A stretch of DNA of 64,000 nucleotides from Apostichopus japonicus (Eukaryota; Echinodermata; Holothuroidea; Aspidochirotida; Stichopodidae). The stretch is from the NCBI RefSeq assembly GCF_037975245.1, contig NC_092565.1, positions 5,651,999 to 5,715,998 on the forward strand, given 5' to 3'. Both the position numbers and the translations under genes were made by a program. This document shows positions 40,774 through 52,529 of the stretch, piece after piece. The stretch's first letter is position 1, and each line of letters opens with the position of its first letter. The notes beneath the pieces are model-generated. The model saw only the letters and a list, made by a program, of their open reading frames with translations, did not search any database and was not told the DNA's origin.

Positions 40774-40893
40774 ATTATTATTATTTTTATTATTATTACT
40801 ACTACTATTATTATTACTACTACTATTATTATTACTACTACTATTATTATTACTACTACTATTATTATTATTATTATTATTATTTTTATTACT
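40774..40893. repeat. ATT/ACT trinucleotide array with 18-bp higher-order unit
   Basis: Between ATT-only ends, the centre repeats ATTATTATTACTACTACT about four times without change, so three ATT and three ACT alternate as a secondary 18-bp unit. Confidence 0.9.
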
Positions 40894-41423
40894 GCCATCA
40901 TTGTTCCTTTTTGTGTGTGTTTGAAAATGTTTGTACTATAAGACTTTTTTTTAAAGGTTGAGACATCTTATACTCTTTCCGTTCGTGTACAGATATAACA
41001 TTTTCAGCGTTCCATGCACTCCTACTTGCAGATATTAATGTGACCTCGTCCTGCATTCATTGGCAAAAAAAAACAACTGAACTCTCATTACATAGGGACT
41101 CTGGGGTTCTGCGACTTGATTAAAGATACCGACACTAAACTCTTTACCACGAAATAAGAGCGATGTCATTAGTTATATTTCTACAAAAATTTGCTGGTTA
41201 TAAGCTTCGATAAAAAAGAGAGAAATCTTTGGCGTCATATCGAAACTTTTACTATACACATAAGGCATGGGTAATTTCTTGAGTCGCCGCCGAAAGGCTA
41301 CGTTGTGCTGTAAAAGTTTCATTGCCCTCTTTGAACTCGTCAATTATACATGATTTCTTAACCTGTAATGACGAAAAATTTCCAAGTTTGATGTCAAAGA
41401 ACTATTTGCCAAGTGATACGTTA

Positions 41424-41428
<5 letters not shown>

Positions 41429-41519
<91 letters not shown>
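41429..41519. repeat. (TA)n array
   Basis: About 90 bp of TA with one CA interruption, 650 bp upstream of the receptor start codon. Confidence 0.96.
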
Positions 41520-41710
41520 CGTCATTTCAACAGTGTTCTGAAACATGTCAACTTATTATAGGTTACATATTTTTTATATTTGCTAGTTCTTTATATTTTA
41601 AGCTACCGTAATGAACTTCCATATTAATTTTAAATATTCATCAATGAATTACATGAACTCATCTTTTGATAAGTTTTACGAAACACATCAGTTGCATAAC
41701 AATCCTCTAT

Positions 41711-41735
41711 TTTTCTCTTCTTGTTTTCTTTACAG
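41711..41735 (+). promoter_or_regulatory. Candidate splice acceptor of a 5' untranslated exon of the receptor gene
   Basis: A pyrimidine-rich tract rich in TTTCT and TTCTT runs directly into TTTACAG, ending at 41735, about 440 bp before the receptor ATG. If used, the exon would start at 41736, contain a short (TA)n run at 41846-41868, and include an upstream ATG at 41759 opening a 19-codon frame that ends before the receptor start. This is inference from the splice consensus only. No donor site or promoter could be assigned upstream. Confidence 0.3.
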
Positions 41736-41845
41736 ACTGAAAATCAGATCACAAATTCATGGAGAAAATTTCATCTTCAACGAATGTCAAAGGCCTCTGT
41801 TTAACACACATTTTATAATAAAACTCGCCGGTGGATGTTTTATCA

Positions 41846-41868
41846 TATATATATATATATATATATAT
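41846..41868. repeat. Short (TA)n run in the receptor 5' region
   Basis: About 23 bp of TA. It would lie in the 5' untranslated exon if the acceptor at 41735 is used. Confidence 0.9.
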
Positions 41869-42173
41869 GCATATTGTTTCTTCTTGGAACCCCAAATTTA
41901 AATTCATTCATCCTACTACTTCCAGAGGCTGCATAACGCCATCAACATTATAGTTATTACCTTCTTTCTTTCACCGGGTTTTTTGTCTCCATTTTTTTCT
42001 TTTTGGCTTGCCTGGCTGATCTTAATGAAACGGGAAAGCTTTTACCATAAGCCGATTTTGAAGTTGCAACCAAAGATTACTCAAATAGTTGAAGATGAGG
42101 ATTAAATTTTAGAAAGAGAAAAAAAAAGCAGGAAGAAAAAACAGAGAGCGCCAGTGGGAAGGATTCGATCGCC

Positions 42174-43454
42174 ATGTCTTTTGAAGAGAACTCGCTTGAA
42201 TATTTCCAGGGGCCTGATAATTCTACGACGGGAAATGATTCCGTCGACGCAGGCGACCCGAAACGCGAAGCCAATCCCAACGTAGCAGCGGGAGCGGCGC
42301 TCTTCTTCGTGACCTTTGCCACCGCAGGCGGTAATATTCTCGTCATCGCAGCCGTTTTATCATGGCGGAAGCTGAAAAAGAAATTCTCCAGTTGGTTCAT
42401 TACCTCATTAGCAACATCCGACGTGCTGGTGGCGTTTCTTGTCATGATATGGAACGCCATTTCCCTGTCTCTGGGGTATTGGCCTTTCGCTTGGTTCTGT
42501 AAAATACACCATGCTTTAGACATCATGATGTCGACGGCGTCCATATTGAATCTGTGTGTGATAGCAGTCGATCGCTACTGGGCCGTCATGTATCCGTTTT
42601 CCTATCAGGAGAAGATGACTCAAAAACGCGCTCTGATCATGATAGCCTCCGCTTGGATCGTTTCAGCCGTTCTTTCCTTCGGTCCCGTCCTAACCGGAAT
42701 ATATTCCGTTCGGCCGAAGGAAGACGCCACCAGCCAACTCGATGTGGATCCTCCACAATGTGAATTCATTCTAAACCGTTATTACGCCGTCGTCTCTTCT
42801 TGTATCAGTTTTTACATTCCGTCGTTGATTATGATATTGATTTATATGAGAATATATCGAGAAGCAAGGAGACAACAGAAAATCATAACCCATCAAAATA
42901 GAGCTTTAAATTCCGATCAAAGAGTAGAGCACAAGGCCGCCAAGACCTTGGGACTGATCCTCGGCGTTTTTATATTCTGTTGGCTTCCGTTTTTCATCGT
43001 CAACTGTATTATTCCTTTTTGTCCAGACTGCGTGAGCGATCCGGTCTTCGTGGTAGTCTTGTGGTTAGGCTGGGTGAATAGCATGCTGAATCCATTACTG
43101 TATGCTACAAATCGAGAGTTTAGAACTGCGTTCCAACGTCTTCTGTGTTATCGAAGTTATCTACAAGAGAGAAGGCTCGAATATAGTGCTTCGACCGGTT
43201 ACACGTACGATACGCAATGTAACACAGATAGAAACAAAAACAAGCGGAAAATAGTCAAGAGGCTTTTAGAGCGAAACGGAGGACCAAACGGCAAGCTGGG
43301 TCCAAATTTGGATTCACCAAGGACACTGAGGGCGCTTCATGATATTTCTGTCGCCGATGAATCGTCGAGAGATGAATTCGACCAAGAGGAAAATATCCCT
43401 CTGCAAGATGGCGTCACACGAACTAGAAATGGTGAAAATGGATATAAATCATGA
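42174..43454 (+). CDS. Dopamine D1-like aminergic G-protein-coupled receptor, single-exon coding sequence
   Basis: The 426-residue protein is a class A receptor with seven membrane segments, expected at the plasma membrane. Visible landmarks: N-glycosylation sites N16 and N21; N54 in TM1; D83 in TM2; C109 and C196 for the conserved disulfide; amine-binding D116 in TM3; DRY at 133-135; W161 in TM4; serines 208, 209 and 212 before P216 in TM5, the catechol-contacting triad; E252 at the base of TM6; CWLPFF at 269-274; W300 and NPxxY (306-310) in TM7; C325 as a possible palmitoylation site. The third intracellular loop is short (about 22 residues) and the tail long (about 100), as in Gs-coupled D1 receptors. 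The segments DIMMSTASILNLCVI and WLPFFIVNCIIPFC, and a tryptophan rather than tyrosine before VNSMLNP, favour D1-like over beta-adrenergic or beta-octopamine types, though an octopamine or orphan amine receptor is not excluded. The start is the first ATG after an in-frame TGA at 42096-42098. GC content is visibly higher than in the flanks. Vertebrate D1 receptors also have intronless coding sequences. Confidence 0.93.
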   Translation: MSFEENSLEYFQGPDNSTTGNDSVDAGDPKREANPNVAAGAALFFVTFATAGGNILVIAAVLSWRKLKKKFSSWFITSLATSDVLVAFLVMIWNAISLSLGYWPFAWFCKIHHALDIMMSTASILNLCVIAVDRYWAVMYPFSYQEKMTQKRALIMIASAWIVSAVLSFGPVLTGIYSVRPKEDATSQLDVDPPQCEFILNRYYAVVSSCISFYIPSLIMILIYMRIYREARRQQKIITHQNRALNSDQRVEHKAAKTLGLILGVFIFCWLPFFIVNCIIPFCPDCVSDPVFVVVLWLGWVNSMLNPLLYATNREFRTAFQRLLCYRSYLQERRLEYSASTGYTYDTQCNTDRNKNKRKIVKRLLERNGGPNGKLGPNLDSPRTLRALHDISVADESSRDEFDQEENIPLQDGVTRTRNGENGYKS

Positions 43455-46400
43455 TTGATTTCATTTGTTTTTCTATTTAAAGATAAATTTAATGATTTGC
43501 CTATTAACAGCCCATCCAACAGAGAGTATAGGCCAAATGTGACGTCACCAAGAATGTGAGTCAAGGATATATCTCGTAGCCGATGAAGAATATACGTTTG
43601 TGCCAAAATCATGCTTTAGCGATTAAGTGGACAACTATCGCTCTTTAAAGGTCTTCATTATTGCCCCGCCTAATATGCTAGCAATTCGATTAATGGTCAC
43701 TCATTCTCAAACTTCAAAGGCATTTTATTACTGTCACCCGCCCTCAAAGCATGTTGTCTCACTGGTATATTTTATCGTCCAATTAATTGCTCTTCAAAAT
43801 GTCGGGCTCCGTGAATAATAAGGAGACTCGCAACCATCGAGGCGATTCTGTCGCCAGCTTTTTAGCAATTGTTTATAGCACACTACAAAACTTGCGCTTA
43901 ATTACTGATGAACTTTTGAAGAAAAGAAAAATATACAATAGTTCATGAAAGGGATGCTTGTCGGGTGTGACGTCATGTTTTTTGTCGCTTAGAATGACAA
44001 CTAGTATGTTGGATGGATTTATCTGTATATGGGCCATTAATTAATTAATTAATTTGTAAATAACGATGAATTACGGCAATACAATCTTCCCAAGACTCGT
44101 GAATATTTCAAGTGCTTTCCATAAAATCAGCTTGTTAATATGTTAAAAGTATATATATATATATATTATGCTTTGTTAATGCGGCGAAATGTCGACAGTC
44201 AAAGATTTTTGTTTTAAAGCATGCACAGGGAAACGAGATTAGAGTAAGGTTTGATATGCATTCTATATTAATTCTATATAAAATAGAAATTATACTCCAT
44301 TGGGGAGATATATACAAAAGATACTTATAACACAACCGCACAATAATATCCATTAAACATATTCTTCTCTCGTGACTAAGTACAACTTTCTCGGTGTATA
44401 ACACATTGATATGAAATGACGATATTCATTTGTCGTCATAAAACTTGAGATCATTTCTATATATCTCTTCTTTTTTCGGTAGCAGGTTTATATTGTGGTG
44501 GAGGCTTATGCAGGGGCGGTCTGACGGTCGCCTGGGCCCTCGGGGCGAAAACGGTTCCCTCTCCACTCGTAGCCTAGCCTGCCAGAAAACAAAACAAGTG
44601 AGGCGGTTTTCGACCCACCGTTATTACCTTCATTCCTTCCCTCCTATTAGAGGAAGTGCATGTCGAGATTTAACCATTTTCATAACCATTGGATCGGTAA
44701 GGCCCACAAAGTTGGAGCAAAACCCTTATACGCAGGCGTAATAAGTTCAGAGTTGACCAGGGAAGGAATCGAAGCTAGGTTTTTGCTATGGACACCTCGA
44801 TTGTCGGCTGGATAGTCCCTGATCTTATATATTATGTATATAAATGGCAGGGAAAAATCGCAAGAAAAAAAAAAGAAAAAAAAATATCTGAATTTGTAAG
44901 TTTGCTTTCACTTTGAAACGGGTTATCATCGAGCAAGTCAAATGCTTTTTTTGAATGTATAATTATTTGATAAAATTGATATTAGAAAATAATTGAGAAA
45001 ACTTACAAAACAGAATAAGAAAGGCAAACAATAATATACCATATGTATATAAATGCAGATGTAGACTATACTCCTGCAAATCAGAACAATGTTTGCATAT
45101 ACCAAAATTATTGTATATTATAAAATATGCAATATTTTTCCTGTTTTTTTTTTATTTCTCTATCTTTTTCTCTCTCTCCCTGGTTTCTATTGTTTTGAAC
45201 GTTGCAGTGTGTTTAAATTTTCTTAATGTTTGCAATAAGCTTTTGGGATGGCATGGTATACCCCAAAAAACAACATCAAATGCGAAAAATTTATTAGTTC
45301 CTAGACAATATATATATTCTCTCAAAATCGTTAATAAGCTAACAATGATACGTTATATCACATACGCGACATTTCTACAACAAAGTTATCGGGTTATCTA
45401 ATTCTTTAACATGTTCTTTTAAGCCATAGCAAATGTCAATAAAGTTTCTAAATCTTACTTGTTGCCATGGTAACTTAACATCAGAGGTACAGTGTGGACT
45501 ATGTGTATATTTTGGATCATGGTTGTGTATGGTTCAGAGGTCGTCAGTTATGACCCCAAAATATGCTAGTACATCAAATAATGGTCACACAATGTTCAAA
45601 TTTAAGCTAGCATTTTTATCGTTTACCCACAACACATATTACCTCTCAGGAGACCTCCAATGGTATGTTAGACGTAGTCCGTTTAAATGACGAAGCTTCG
45701 GCTGTCTAAAGGGGACATTTATTTAAAAAAAATGGATGTTAAGAGTGTTTTTTTTTCCCCCGGCAACTTTTATATGCTTAATTTTGGTCACGTGAAGTAC
45801 AGGTAATATTCAATGAGATACATGTGGCTTAAACTCAAGAGGGAGAAGGGTGAATATGAAGACTAAAAACATATTTTGTGAAAGTTGATGGTCGATAAAG
45901 GATGAAAGTTTTGAGATCAAAATACATAAAATTCCTATAACTTGTTTCTGCAACGAGTGTGATCCTCAAGTAAGCACATCAAATTCCGATCCCTATAACC
46001 AGCTCAATTTCTGGTAAGGACCCCAGGGTGATGAAGTGTATTTTGTGGGGAAGGGGGATAGGTGCACAAGATTGTGAAAACATGTATAATTGTGATATGT
46101 TAATCTAACTATCACTGTTTTAGATAAAGAAATATAAAAAACTAAAAAAATTGGACCCTCTCAGCTGTCTTTCAGTGTAAACTGTATAAGTATGTGCAAT
46201 ATAAAACGTTTCTAGTTTGCTGAATTAGCAAACAAAGCTTGAAGTTAAGGAATGATTACTAATGGGGGTTTGTCGTGAAACTACCGAGTTTGATCGTGGA
46301 ACATAGCTTCGGTAAAGGCTTTGGTTGTCCATTTGTCTTAAATGGCTGAGATGAAGACTATACGCTATGTAATAACGTTAAAATAATTGCGGATGGCTTT

Positions 46401-49119
46401 TTCATTATCTGTGTCACTAACAGGATATCTCTGAAAGGTAGTGTCAAATGCGACTGATGGCCATTACCAAGTACAATTAGAAAGTATATCATTACTACAT
46501 CTGTTGTTTTGAGTTTCATGTTATAAACTATGTCGATGCGTTTTTATGTTATCATCAGGTATGACGTGTGACCAGTCACATCTTTTTTTTCGAATTTATT
46601 TTCAGCACAAAAGCAGAATGTATTCAGCGACTTTTCAATTCAGTAAACAACTGCGAAGTTTTCTTGTTCCTTTCTCTCTCTCTCTTCAACTTGATTCTTG
46701 AATAACTACTCATATCAGATATGCTAATACAACATGTGTAGGCTACAAGCGAGCATATACTATCAGGCGTCTACCCTTCTATAGGCCCTTTAGAAGCTCC
46801 GGCTAGCGGTTCACGTGAAATTTCAGACCGCTATATTAACAAAGAAAATGGCGCCAAATGCAGACGACAAGATAATTCCCTTGACGCGTGTCCATGTAAA
46901 GTTACGAAGTCGATTAAATCCGTTAAGACGTCCAAAAACGCTATTCTCTTTCCGTTAGTGATACATTTAGACCTCTTTCAGCGCATAGTTTGGTTTTTGT
47001 TGCATGTAAACACCTCTGTTTTAATGATTATGTTTATAAGGGGCATGGATTTCTATATACGGCAGTATACTTATGTGATGAGAAAGAAAATGAAAAGGGC
47101 TTCTAAAAATACCTGTTTACCTGATACATATCTATAAATCATACATGTAATATTCGCTTGATAAAAGATCCCTTGCAATATGTAGGGCAGAACAGTAAAT
47201 GTATCTGAACTAACTTGTCCAGTGCATACCATTTTGGTCAGCTCCTCAATCGTCAACTTACTAAGTTTTAATGACTTTCAAAGTTTAAATAACACATTTA
47301 AAATGTATTACAGACTTTCCTAGGAAGTTTTTTTTTTTTATGATACTTGGGTTCTCACTATTTTATTGAAAAAAATAAGCCCTTTTAGTAGAGTTAACAT
47401 AAACAAGTAGGCCCAGAGTCACCATTGGAAACGAAGTCATTCATTGATTGGGCCTTAAAGGAGAGTTCAAGATATTAAATCCCTTTGAAGTTAGGATATC
47501 TTGCAAACAGGAACAAAGCTATATATATATATGGTCAATATCTACAGCGATTAACTTAATATGCCTATAGTCATCCTTTTACTGTAAATATATATTTATT
47601 TTTATACCAAACGGCTGAAACCAGTTTCAGAGCTTCTTTTCCCATCCATAATCTTAACTTTTATGTACTTTATCCTTTGACTTCCCCTATTTTTTACTTC
47701 ATTAAACGGGCGGAACAGATAGTAGCTTTTGAGCGATGAATTGATCAGATTCTTCGCGTCGTTATCCCCCTTTATCAAAGAAATATATAAAGTTGGATTA
47801 AAATCACACCGTTGATTGTAGAAGGTGCTCCAAATAACCCTGAGGCTATTTATAAACTATGCAGTGTTTTACATTTCTCTAGGTGTAAAAAGGATGTGAA
47901 ATAGTAAAAAGAACAATACAATTCTGGTATTTCTATCATGTATGATGTGTCATTTCACTCTTTTTGTTTTTATTAATAATAATAATAATAACAATAGTAA
48001 TATACTAAATATTATAATATATAAGGAAATATGGTGTCCAGTGTCCAGGCGACGATATTTGGCTCAAATTTTCTTGCTTGTTTAACCTCGATTCGTAAAC
48101 ATATCTATGATGCTTGATCGAATACAATGTTATTCATATCAATTCATGCTTCTTCTTCTTCAAAGACCAGGATATTGGTGACAAAACGGGCAAATCGGCT
48201 TTACGCGCGAGTTGAAAGTTACAATTTGAAGGACAAAAGACACTCGAGGTCAATTCCTTAGGTGTCTCTAATTTGCATATTGTCCATGAATATAAACTTT
48301 ATATGATAGAGTCGGGAAACGGCAAACTAGATGGATGGGGGGGGGGGGGGGGGAGGCGGCAGGTGGGTTTGGTTGGTTTCAAGAAACCATACAGATGGAA
48401 GAAAACGCGTGATTTGAAATCACCATCCTCTTAACTAAAGTATATAAGTACTTTTAATGTTTTTATTATTCTTTATTCCAATGTTGATGTATTATACTCA
48501 CAGATAAACGCAATATCGGTATTAATCAATATTCATTATATCTGTTGAATTTCTAATTGTTGCTTAATTTTTCTTTAGTTATTTTTAATTCTCTCTTTTT
48601 ACGTTTGCAAGTTTTCAAATTCCAGAGAGACTTGAGAAAATCTTTTGACATTTGACATTTCTTGGGTATAGTAATTTCAAAAAGCTGAATTTTCGCAAGT
48701 TTCCTTAAATCGATTTCGATTGGGGTTGGCGGGGCTTGAGGAGGGTAGGGGGGGGGGAGGTAATCGCATTTACAGAATGAGTTGAATGTTATAAACATTC
48801 ATCACATATAACCATATCTTGATATTCAGATTGAGATTCTTATCATGTTTAAAAAAGTATTATTATTAATTCTCCGTAATACCAAATTTAAACGTTAGAC
48901 AAAGAACGTTTGAAGTGAATAAAGAAATATAAAGATGAAACAAAAAACATAACGCATCCTTTTGTTGTTTTAAGTACCTGCTCTCTTTATTTCGCTATGG
49001 AGATCTCCTTTCTTATGAATATGCATAAAATTCGGAGATCCATCACCTTACTGCTACATGAAGGCTGGATTGTAGGGGTATATCCGATGGGATATCCATT
49101 CAGAACAAAGAATGTAGTA
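43455..49119. other. Non-coding stretch downstream of the receptor
   Basis: The 3' untranslated region must start here, but no canonical AATAAA with a clear downstream element could be chosen in the first 700 bp. The rest is AT-rich without supported genes, with a possible hAT-like end at 44.5 kb and G runs near 48340 and 48748. Confidence 0.65.
44511..44560 (+). mobile_element. Possible solo end of a hAT-like element
   Basis: CAGGGGCGGTCTGACGGTCG followed by CCTGGGCCCTCGGGGCG starts with the CAGGGGCGG-type terminus seen in short hAT elements and is GC-rich against AT-rich flanks. No matching inverted end was found within about 300 bp, so it is at most a fragment. Confidence 0.3.
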
Positions 49120-49500
49120 CAGTGGCGGAGCAATAGGGGTATTGGTCAGAGGGGGCGAGAATGGTCTGTATGGGCGCTTTCGACTTTATCTATAAGCGGA
49201 GCGCCACCACAGGTTGGCGCAGAGCGTACAGAAATTTTTTGAGTAAAGATACTCCCTAGATCACCGGAAATGACCCTTCTCGGGCCTTGCTAATTTGCAG
49301 ATACACGAAGAATAAATAGGTGTCATCGCCAACAAAATGTGACAAATGTCAATAGGTAGATGAGAGCGCAATAAAAAAGTCAATAATCGCGAATAAGTAA
49401 AAAGTGGTAAATAGCTGAAAAGGGCGCCAGCAGTCCATTTGAGTCCGTCAGTGGGGGGGGGGGGGCATCCGCCCCTGACTGTATGGACGCTCCGCCACTG
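49120..49500. mobile_element. Short inverted-repeat element (381 bp), hAT-like, no target duplication found
   Basis: The left end CAGTGGCGGAGC and right end GCTCCGCCACTG are perfect 12-bp inverted repeats. The flanking 8-bp words, ATGTAGTA on the left and TTGGGAGC on the right, do not match. A second terminus-like sequence, CAGGGGCGGATGCC read on the minus strand, lies just inside the right end, which suggests nesting or a rearranged right end. It shares a module (CTAGATCACCGGAAATGACC here) with the 51.25-kb element. Confidence 0.65.
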
Positions 49501-50204
49501 TTGGGAGCGCAGTGTAGGAAGAGAAGGGGGGTGGGCGGTATTTTTTAATGGTTTGGGTGAGCGTCTGCAATGATTCGTAATGACATGTTATCGCAAGCGT
49601 TCAACATGCTCAAATATGATGAATGAATGAGGAGGAATTCATGTCACTTTTCAACCATTTTTGAAACAACTTGAGCGAATTGGTCGATAGTAATCTTGAA
49701 ATTGATTTGATCACGGTCATTGTCATGTTTCCCATATGTACCTTTCTCATAGAAAAGGAGGGAGGGCGAATCTGTACGTAGGCCTAATGTAATCAGAAAT
49801 ACTTTTAAAATGACACCAAAGAGACTAAAAATTCTTTTCGACTTTGTTAATAATGATGTCTTTTAAGAGACACCGTAGATACGTTGCTCGGTTGGGTTTA
49901 CTGCTATAGTGGCAAATGGAGACCAATATCCGCACTTAGTGGACCTAATGTTATAGTCGTGCATTGACCTTGAACAGAGGGGCCTACCGTGAAAACGTAC
50001 GGAAAATTCATCCTTTTATATCTCAGCGAGACAATTCCACTGGATACAGAAATACGACTCAAAAGTCCTTAGATGTGGTCATTATAACAATCACAATAAA
50101 AGATATGTATGAAAAGCAGATTAAAGATATGATGGAATCTCAAATGTGGACCAAAAAACGATGTCCCTACGGATGCCGTTCAGTGACATTTACATAATTT
50201 GTGT

Positions 50205-50450
50205 GTAGTAGGTTCTGTAGCTCTTCTGTGGAAAAACTTTGGAATATGCTTAAAGTTGAGAGTTCATCAATGCTTTAGATTAATGAGGGACATAGATCAT
50301 CACGTTTGATGAGGAGGGAGGCTATTTTTAATTATTTACATAACATCTGGGTAATAGGTACTGTAACTCTTTTCTTGGAGAAAGCTTGGAATATGACGAT
50401 AAGGAAGAGGGACCTAGATCATCACGCTTTCGAGGATATCTCATATATTA
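50205..50450. repeat. Tandem duplication, 146-bp period, two copies
   Basis: GGTTCTGTAGCTCTT at 50211 matches GGTACTGTAACTCTT at 50357. CTTTGGAATATG matches CTTGGAATATG, and GAGGGACATAGATCATCACG matches GAGGGACCTAGATCATCACG. Confidence 0.75.
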
Positions 50451-51100
50451 GGTGTAAGAGAAGCGGTGAGGAAGGATAGGGGAGAATGGGGGGGGGGGGT
50501 AAATGATGTTACCAGGGGACCTAATAATTCGTCCTAAATGAGATTTGAAAAAATTCATTAATGTAAGTAAATATCATTACTGCCTGCTCTCGCTGATTTC
50601 TTTTAATCCTAGGAGCGCAGTGTGTGAGGTGAAGAAGGGTAGGGCAGGATGGGGAGGGATAAATGACGATGTAACCAGAGGGGCTGATAATTCGTTCAAT
50701 AAGAGATTTGAAAATATATATATGTAAATTAATATCATTACTGCCTGCTCTCACTGATTTCTTTCAACCCTAAGTTACGCTTATCGGAAGACTAGGCCGA
50801 TAACACAATGCTTTAACAAAGAGATGCTTCTAATTTATTACTTAAAACTGTGTAACTTTCACTAATCTATTTGGGGGGAAAAATATGCTTTTAAGTTGAG
50901 AGACTCAGTAAGGATCAATTAAGTAGAACAAAGATCGTTGCGTGCTGCGTGTAACGATGAAGTTTCCTACATTGAGATGGAAGGGTATCAGGGAGTGTAG
51001 GATTGAGTGGGAAGTTAAATGACGGTGTAACTAAGAAATTTAAAAAAAATCTCAGTGATAAAGCCATTATTGCTTGCTCTTTGCTGATTTAAAATTATAG
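50451..51100. repeat. Tandem repeat, 161-bp period, two clear copies and one decayed
   Basis: TGCCTGCTCT occurs at 50581 and 50742, with a weaker TGCTTGCTCT at 51071, about two periods later. Each copy has a G-rich GGATGGGGAGGG-like segment, TAAATGA, a TAACCAG or TACCAGG word, AATTCGT and AGATTTGAAAA. A unit between the second and last copies seems to have decayed. Confidence 0.75.
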
Positions 51101-51249
51101 AATAAGTGTCTCTAATCGTTAGATATTCCTTTAACAAACGAGGTTCGGTTGGGGAGGGGAGGGGGGGACTAGACGGATTGACGGGGAAGAATGATTGGGA
51201 GGCTGACACCTCATTTGATGTAACATCGTAATGATCATACGGTTATACA

Positions 51250-51799
51250 CATGGGCGCAGATCAGTCTTGCAGATAATGGTGGGGACGCGTGTATGTTCT
51301 CTGATACTATCTAAGCAGAGCGCGACCATGGCTTCGCGCGTACCGTAGAAGAATTGTTTTGGCAAATATACCTCCCAGATCGCCGGAAATAACACTTCCC
51401 AGACCCAGTGATGCTCCCAAATCTCCTTAAATTTTTAGATCTCATGGCTTAGAAATTTAGTTTGGGGAAATACATGGGCGTCTGCAGAAAAAAATTGGGA
51501 CAAGTAATCCAAGTAGTATATGATGGGTCTGGGGTCCTCTCCCAGAACACAATTATAGACTGCCGCAAATACGATTACCGTCCAATATTTAACAACTGTG
51601 GATAAATATAACAAACTGAGAACTGCTGCATGTCATTTGCACAATGCTGGATCAAACTGCACCAAAGTTCAATACAGGGGAATTTGAAATGCAGCGTTTG
51701 GTCAAGACATATTGGTGGGGACACGGTATATCATGTCCCCACCAATGTAAAAGTTGGTGGGGACGCGTCCCGCTGTCCCCACCAGGATCTGCGCCCATG
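51250..51799. mobile_element. Non-autonomous hAT-type element (550 bp) with perfect terminal inverted repeats and 8-bp target duplication
   Basis: The ends are CATGGGCGCAGATC and its exact reverse complement (14 of 14). Both sides are flanked by GTTATACA (51242-51249 and 51800-51807). The subterminal regions at both ends carry GGTGGGGACGCGT-like motifs in inverted orientation. No transposase is encoded; short open frames at 51630-51871 lie inside and are not genes. A module near 51357-51426 resembles 49238-49305 in the element at 49.1 kb. Confidence 0.85.
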
Positions 51800-52529
51800 G
51801 TTATACAGTCTCGATGTAAGGGGACTGGGATTGAGGCTCGGGTCAAGTTGTTGAATGGTTTTCGCGCATAGGCCCTACTATCTTGGGTGATTTTTATTAG
51901 AAAGGATCATTCACAAACAAGAAAATTTCCTATGGATGTTTTTACTAAAGGGAATTGGGTATTAAGTGGGTGGATACATCTGGGACGGTGTCACGTGGTC
52001 AGCCTGCTGTATTTAGTAACGTTCGGCTTTCCTTAAGCCTGTAAAACATTCATAAGAAGTGACCAAGGTAGAGTGGAATTTTACTCTCTTGTTTATTACT
52101 TCCTTATTATGGTGTGAATAGAGTTCTTGGCATTGTTCTGCGCCCTACAAAGAGTTTGTTCAATAGATACTATAGATACCTGTAATGTCGCTAGCTGTAT
52201 AGGCAATTTCAGTAAACATGCAAGTAGGTACACATCGGACAGTGATGTGTCGACTTTCAATCGTTGCATAGATATGTAGTATTCGGCAGGCTGACAGTTT
52301 ACTCAAGCCATATATTCACATGTATCTTACCGCTGCCTTTCGTGTTAGTAATTATAGTGTAGGATTAGCCTAGCCTACGTTGTAGTCAAGGAGTTACGGT
52401 ATTTGTGTTTGTGACGTACAGAATAGTGGAATGACGTAATCCATAATTTCCTGAAGGGAAGAGACTAGACTTCTGTCGAGAGAATTTCGTAAGTTTCTGA
52501 AATTCTTTCTCTCTATTTAATTTGTAATC

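Larger units (their letters stand above)
32536..41710. other. Non-coding stretch upstream of the receptor
   Basis: Beyond the hAT-type element, the hexamer patch, the CT tract, the trinucleotide array and TA arrays, nothing gene-like is seen. Homopolymer G or C runs occur near 33150, 33227, 33534, 36738, 36806, 38778 and 40396. No TATA box or initiator could be tied convincingly to the receptor. Confidence 0.65.

Noticed and set aside
42077-42544. 155-codon antisense open frame overlapping the receptor
   Set aside because: It lies opposite the strongly conserved receptor coding sequence and shows no family features. Its openness follows from the codon use of the sense strand.
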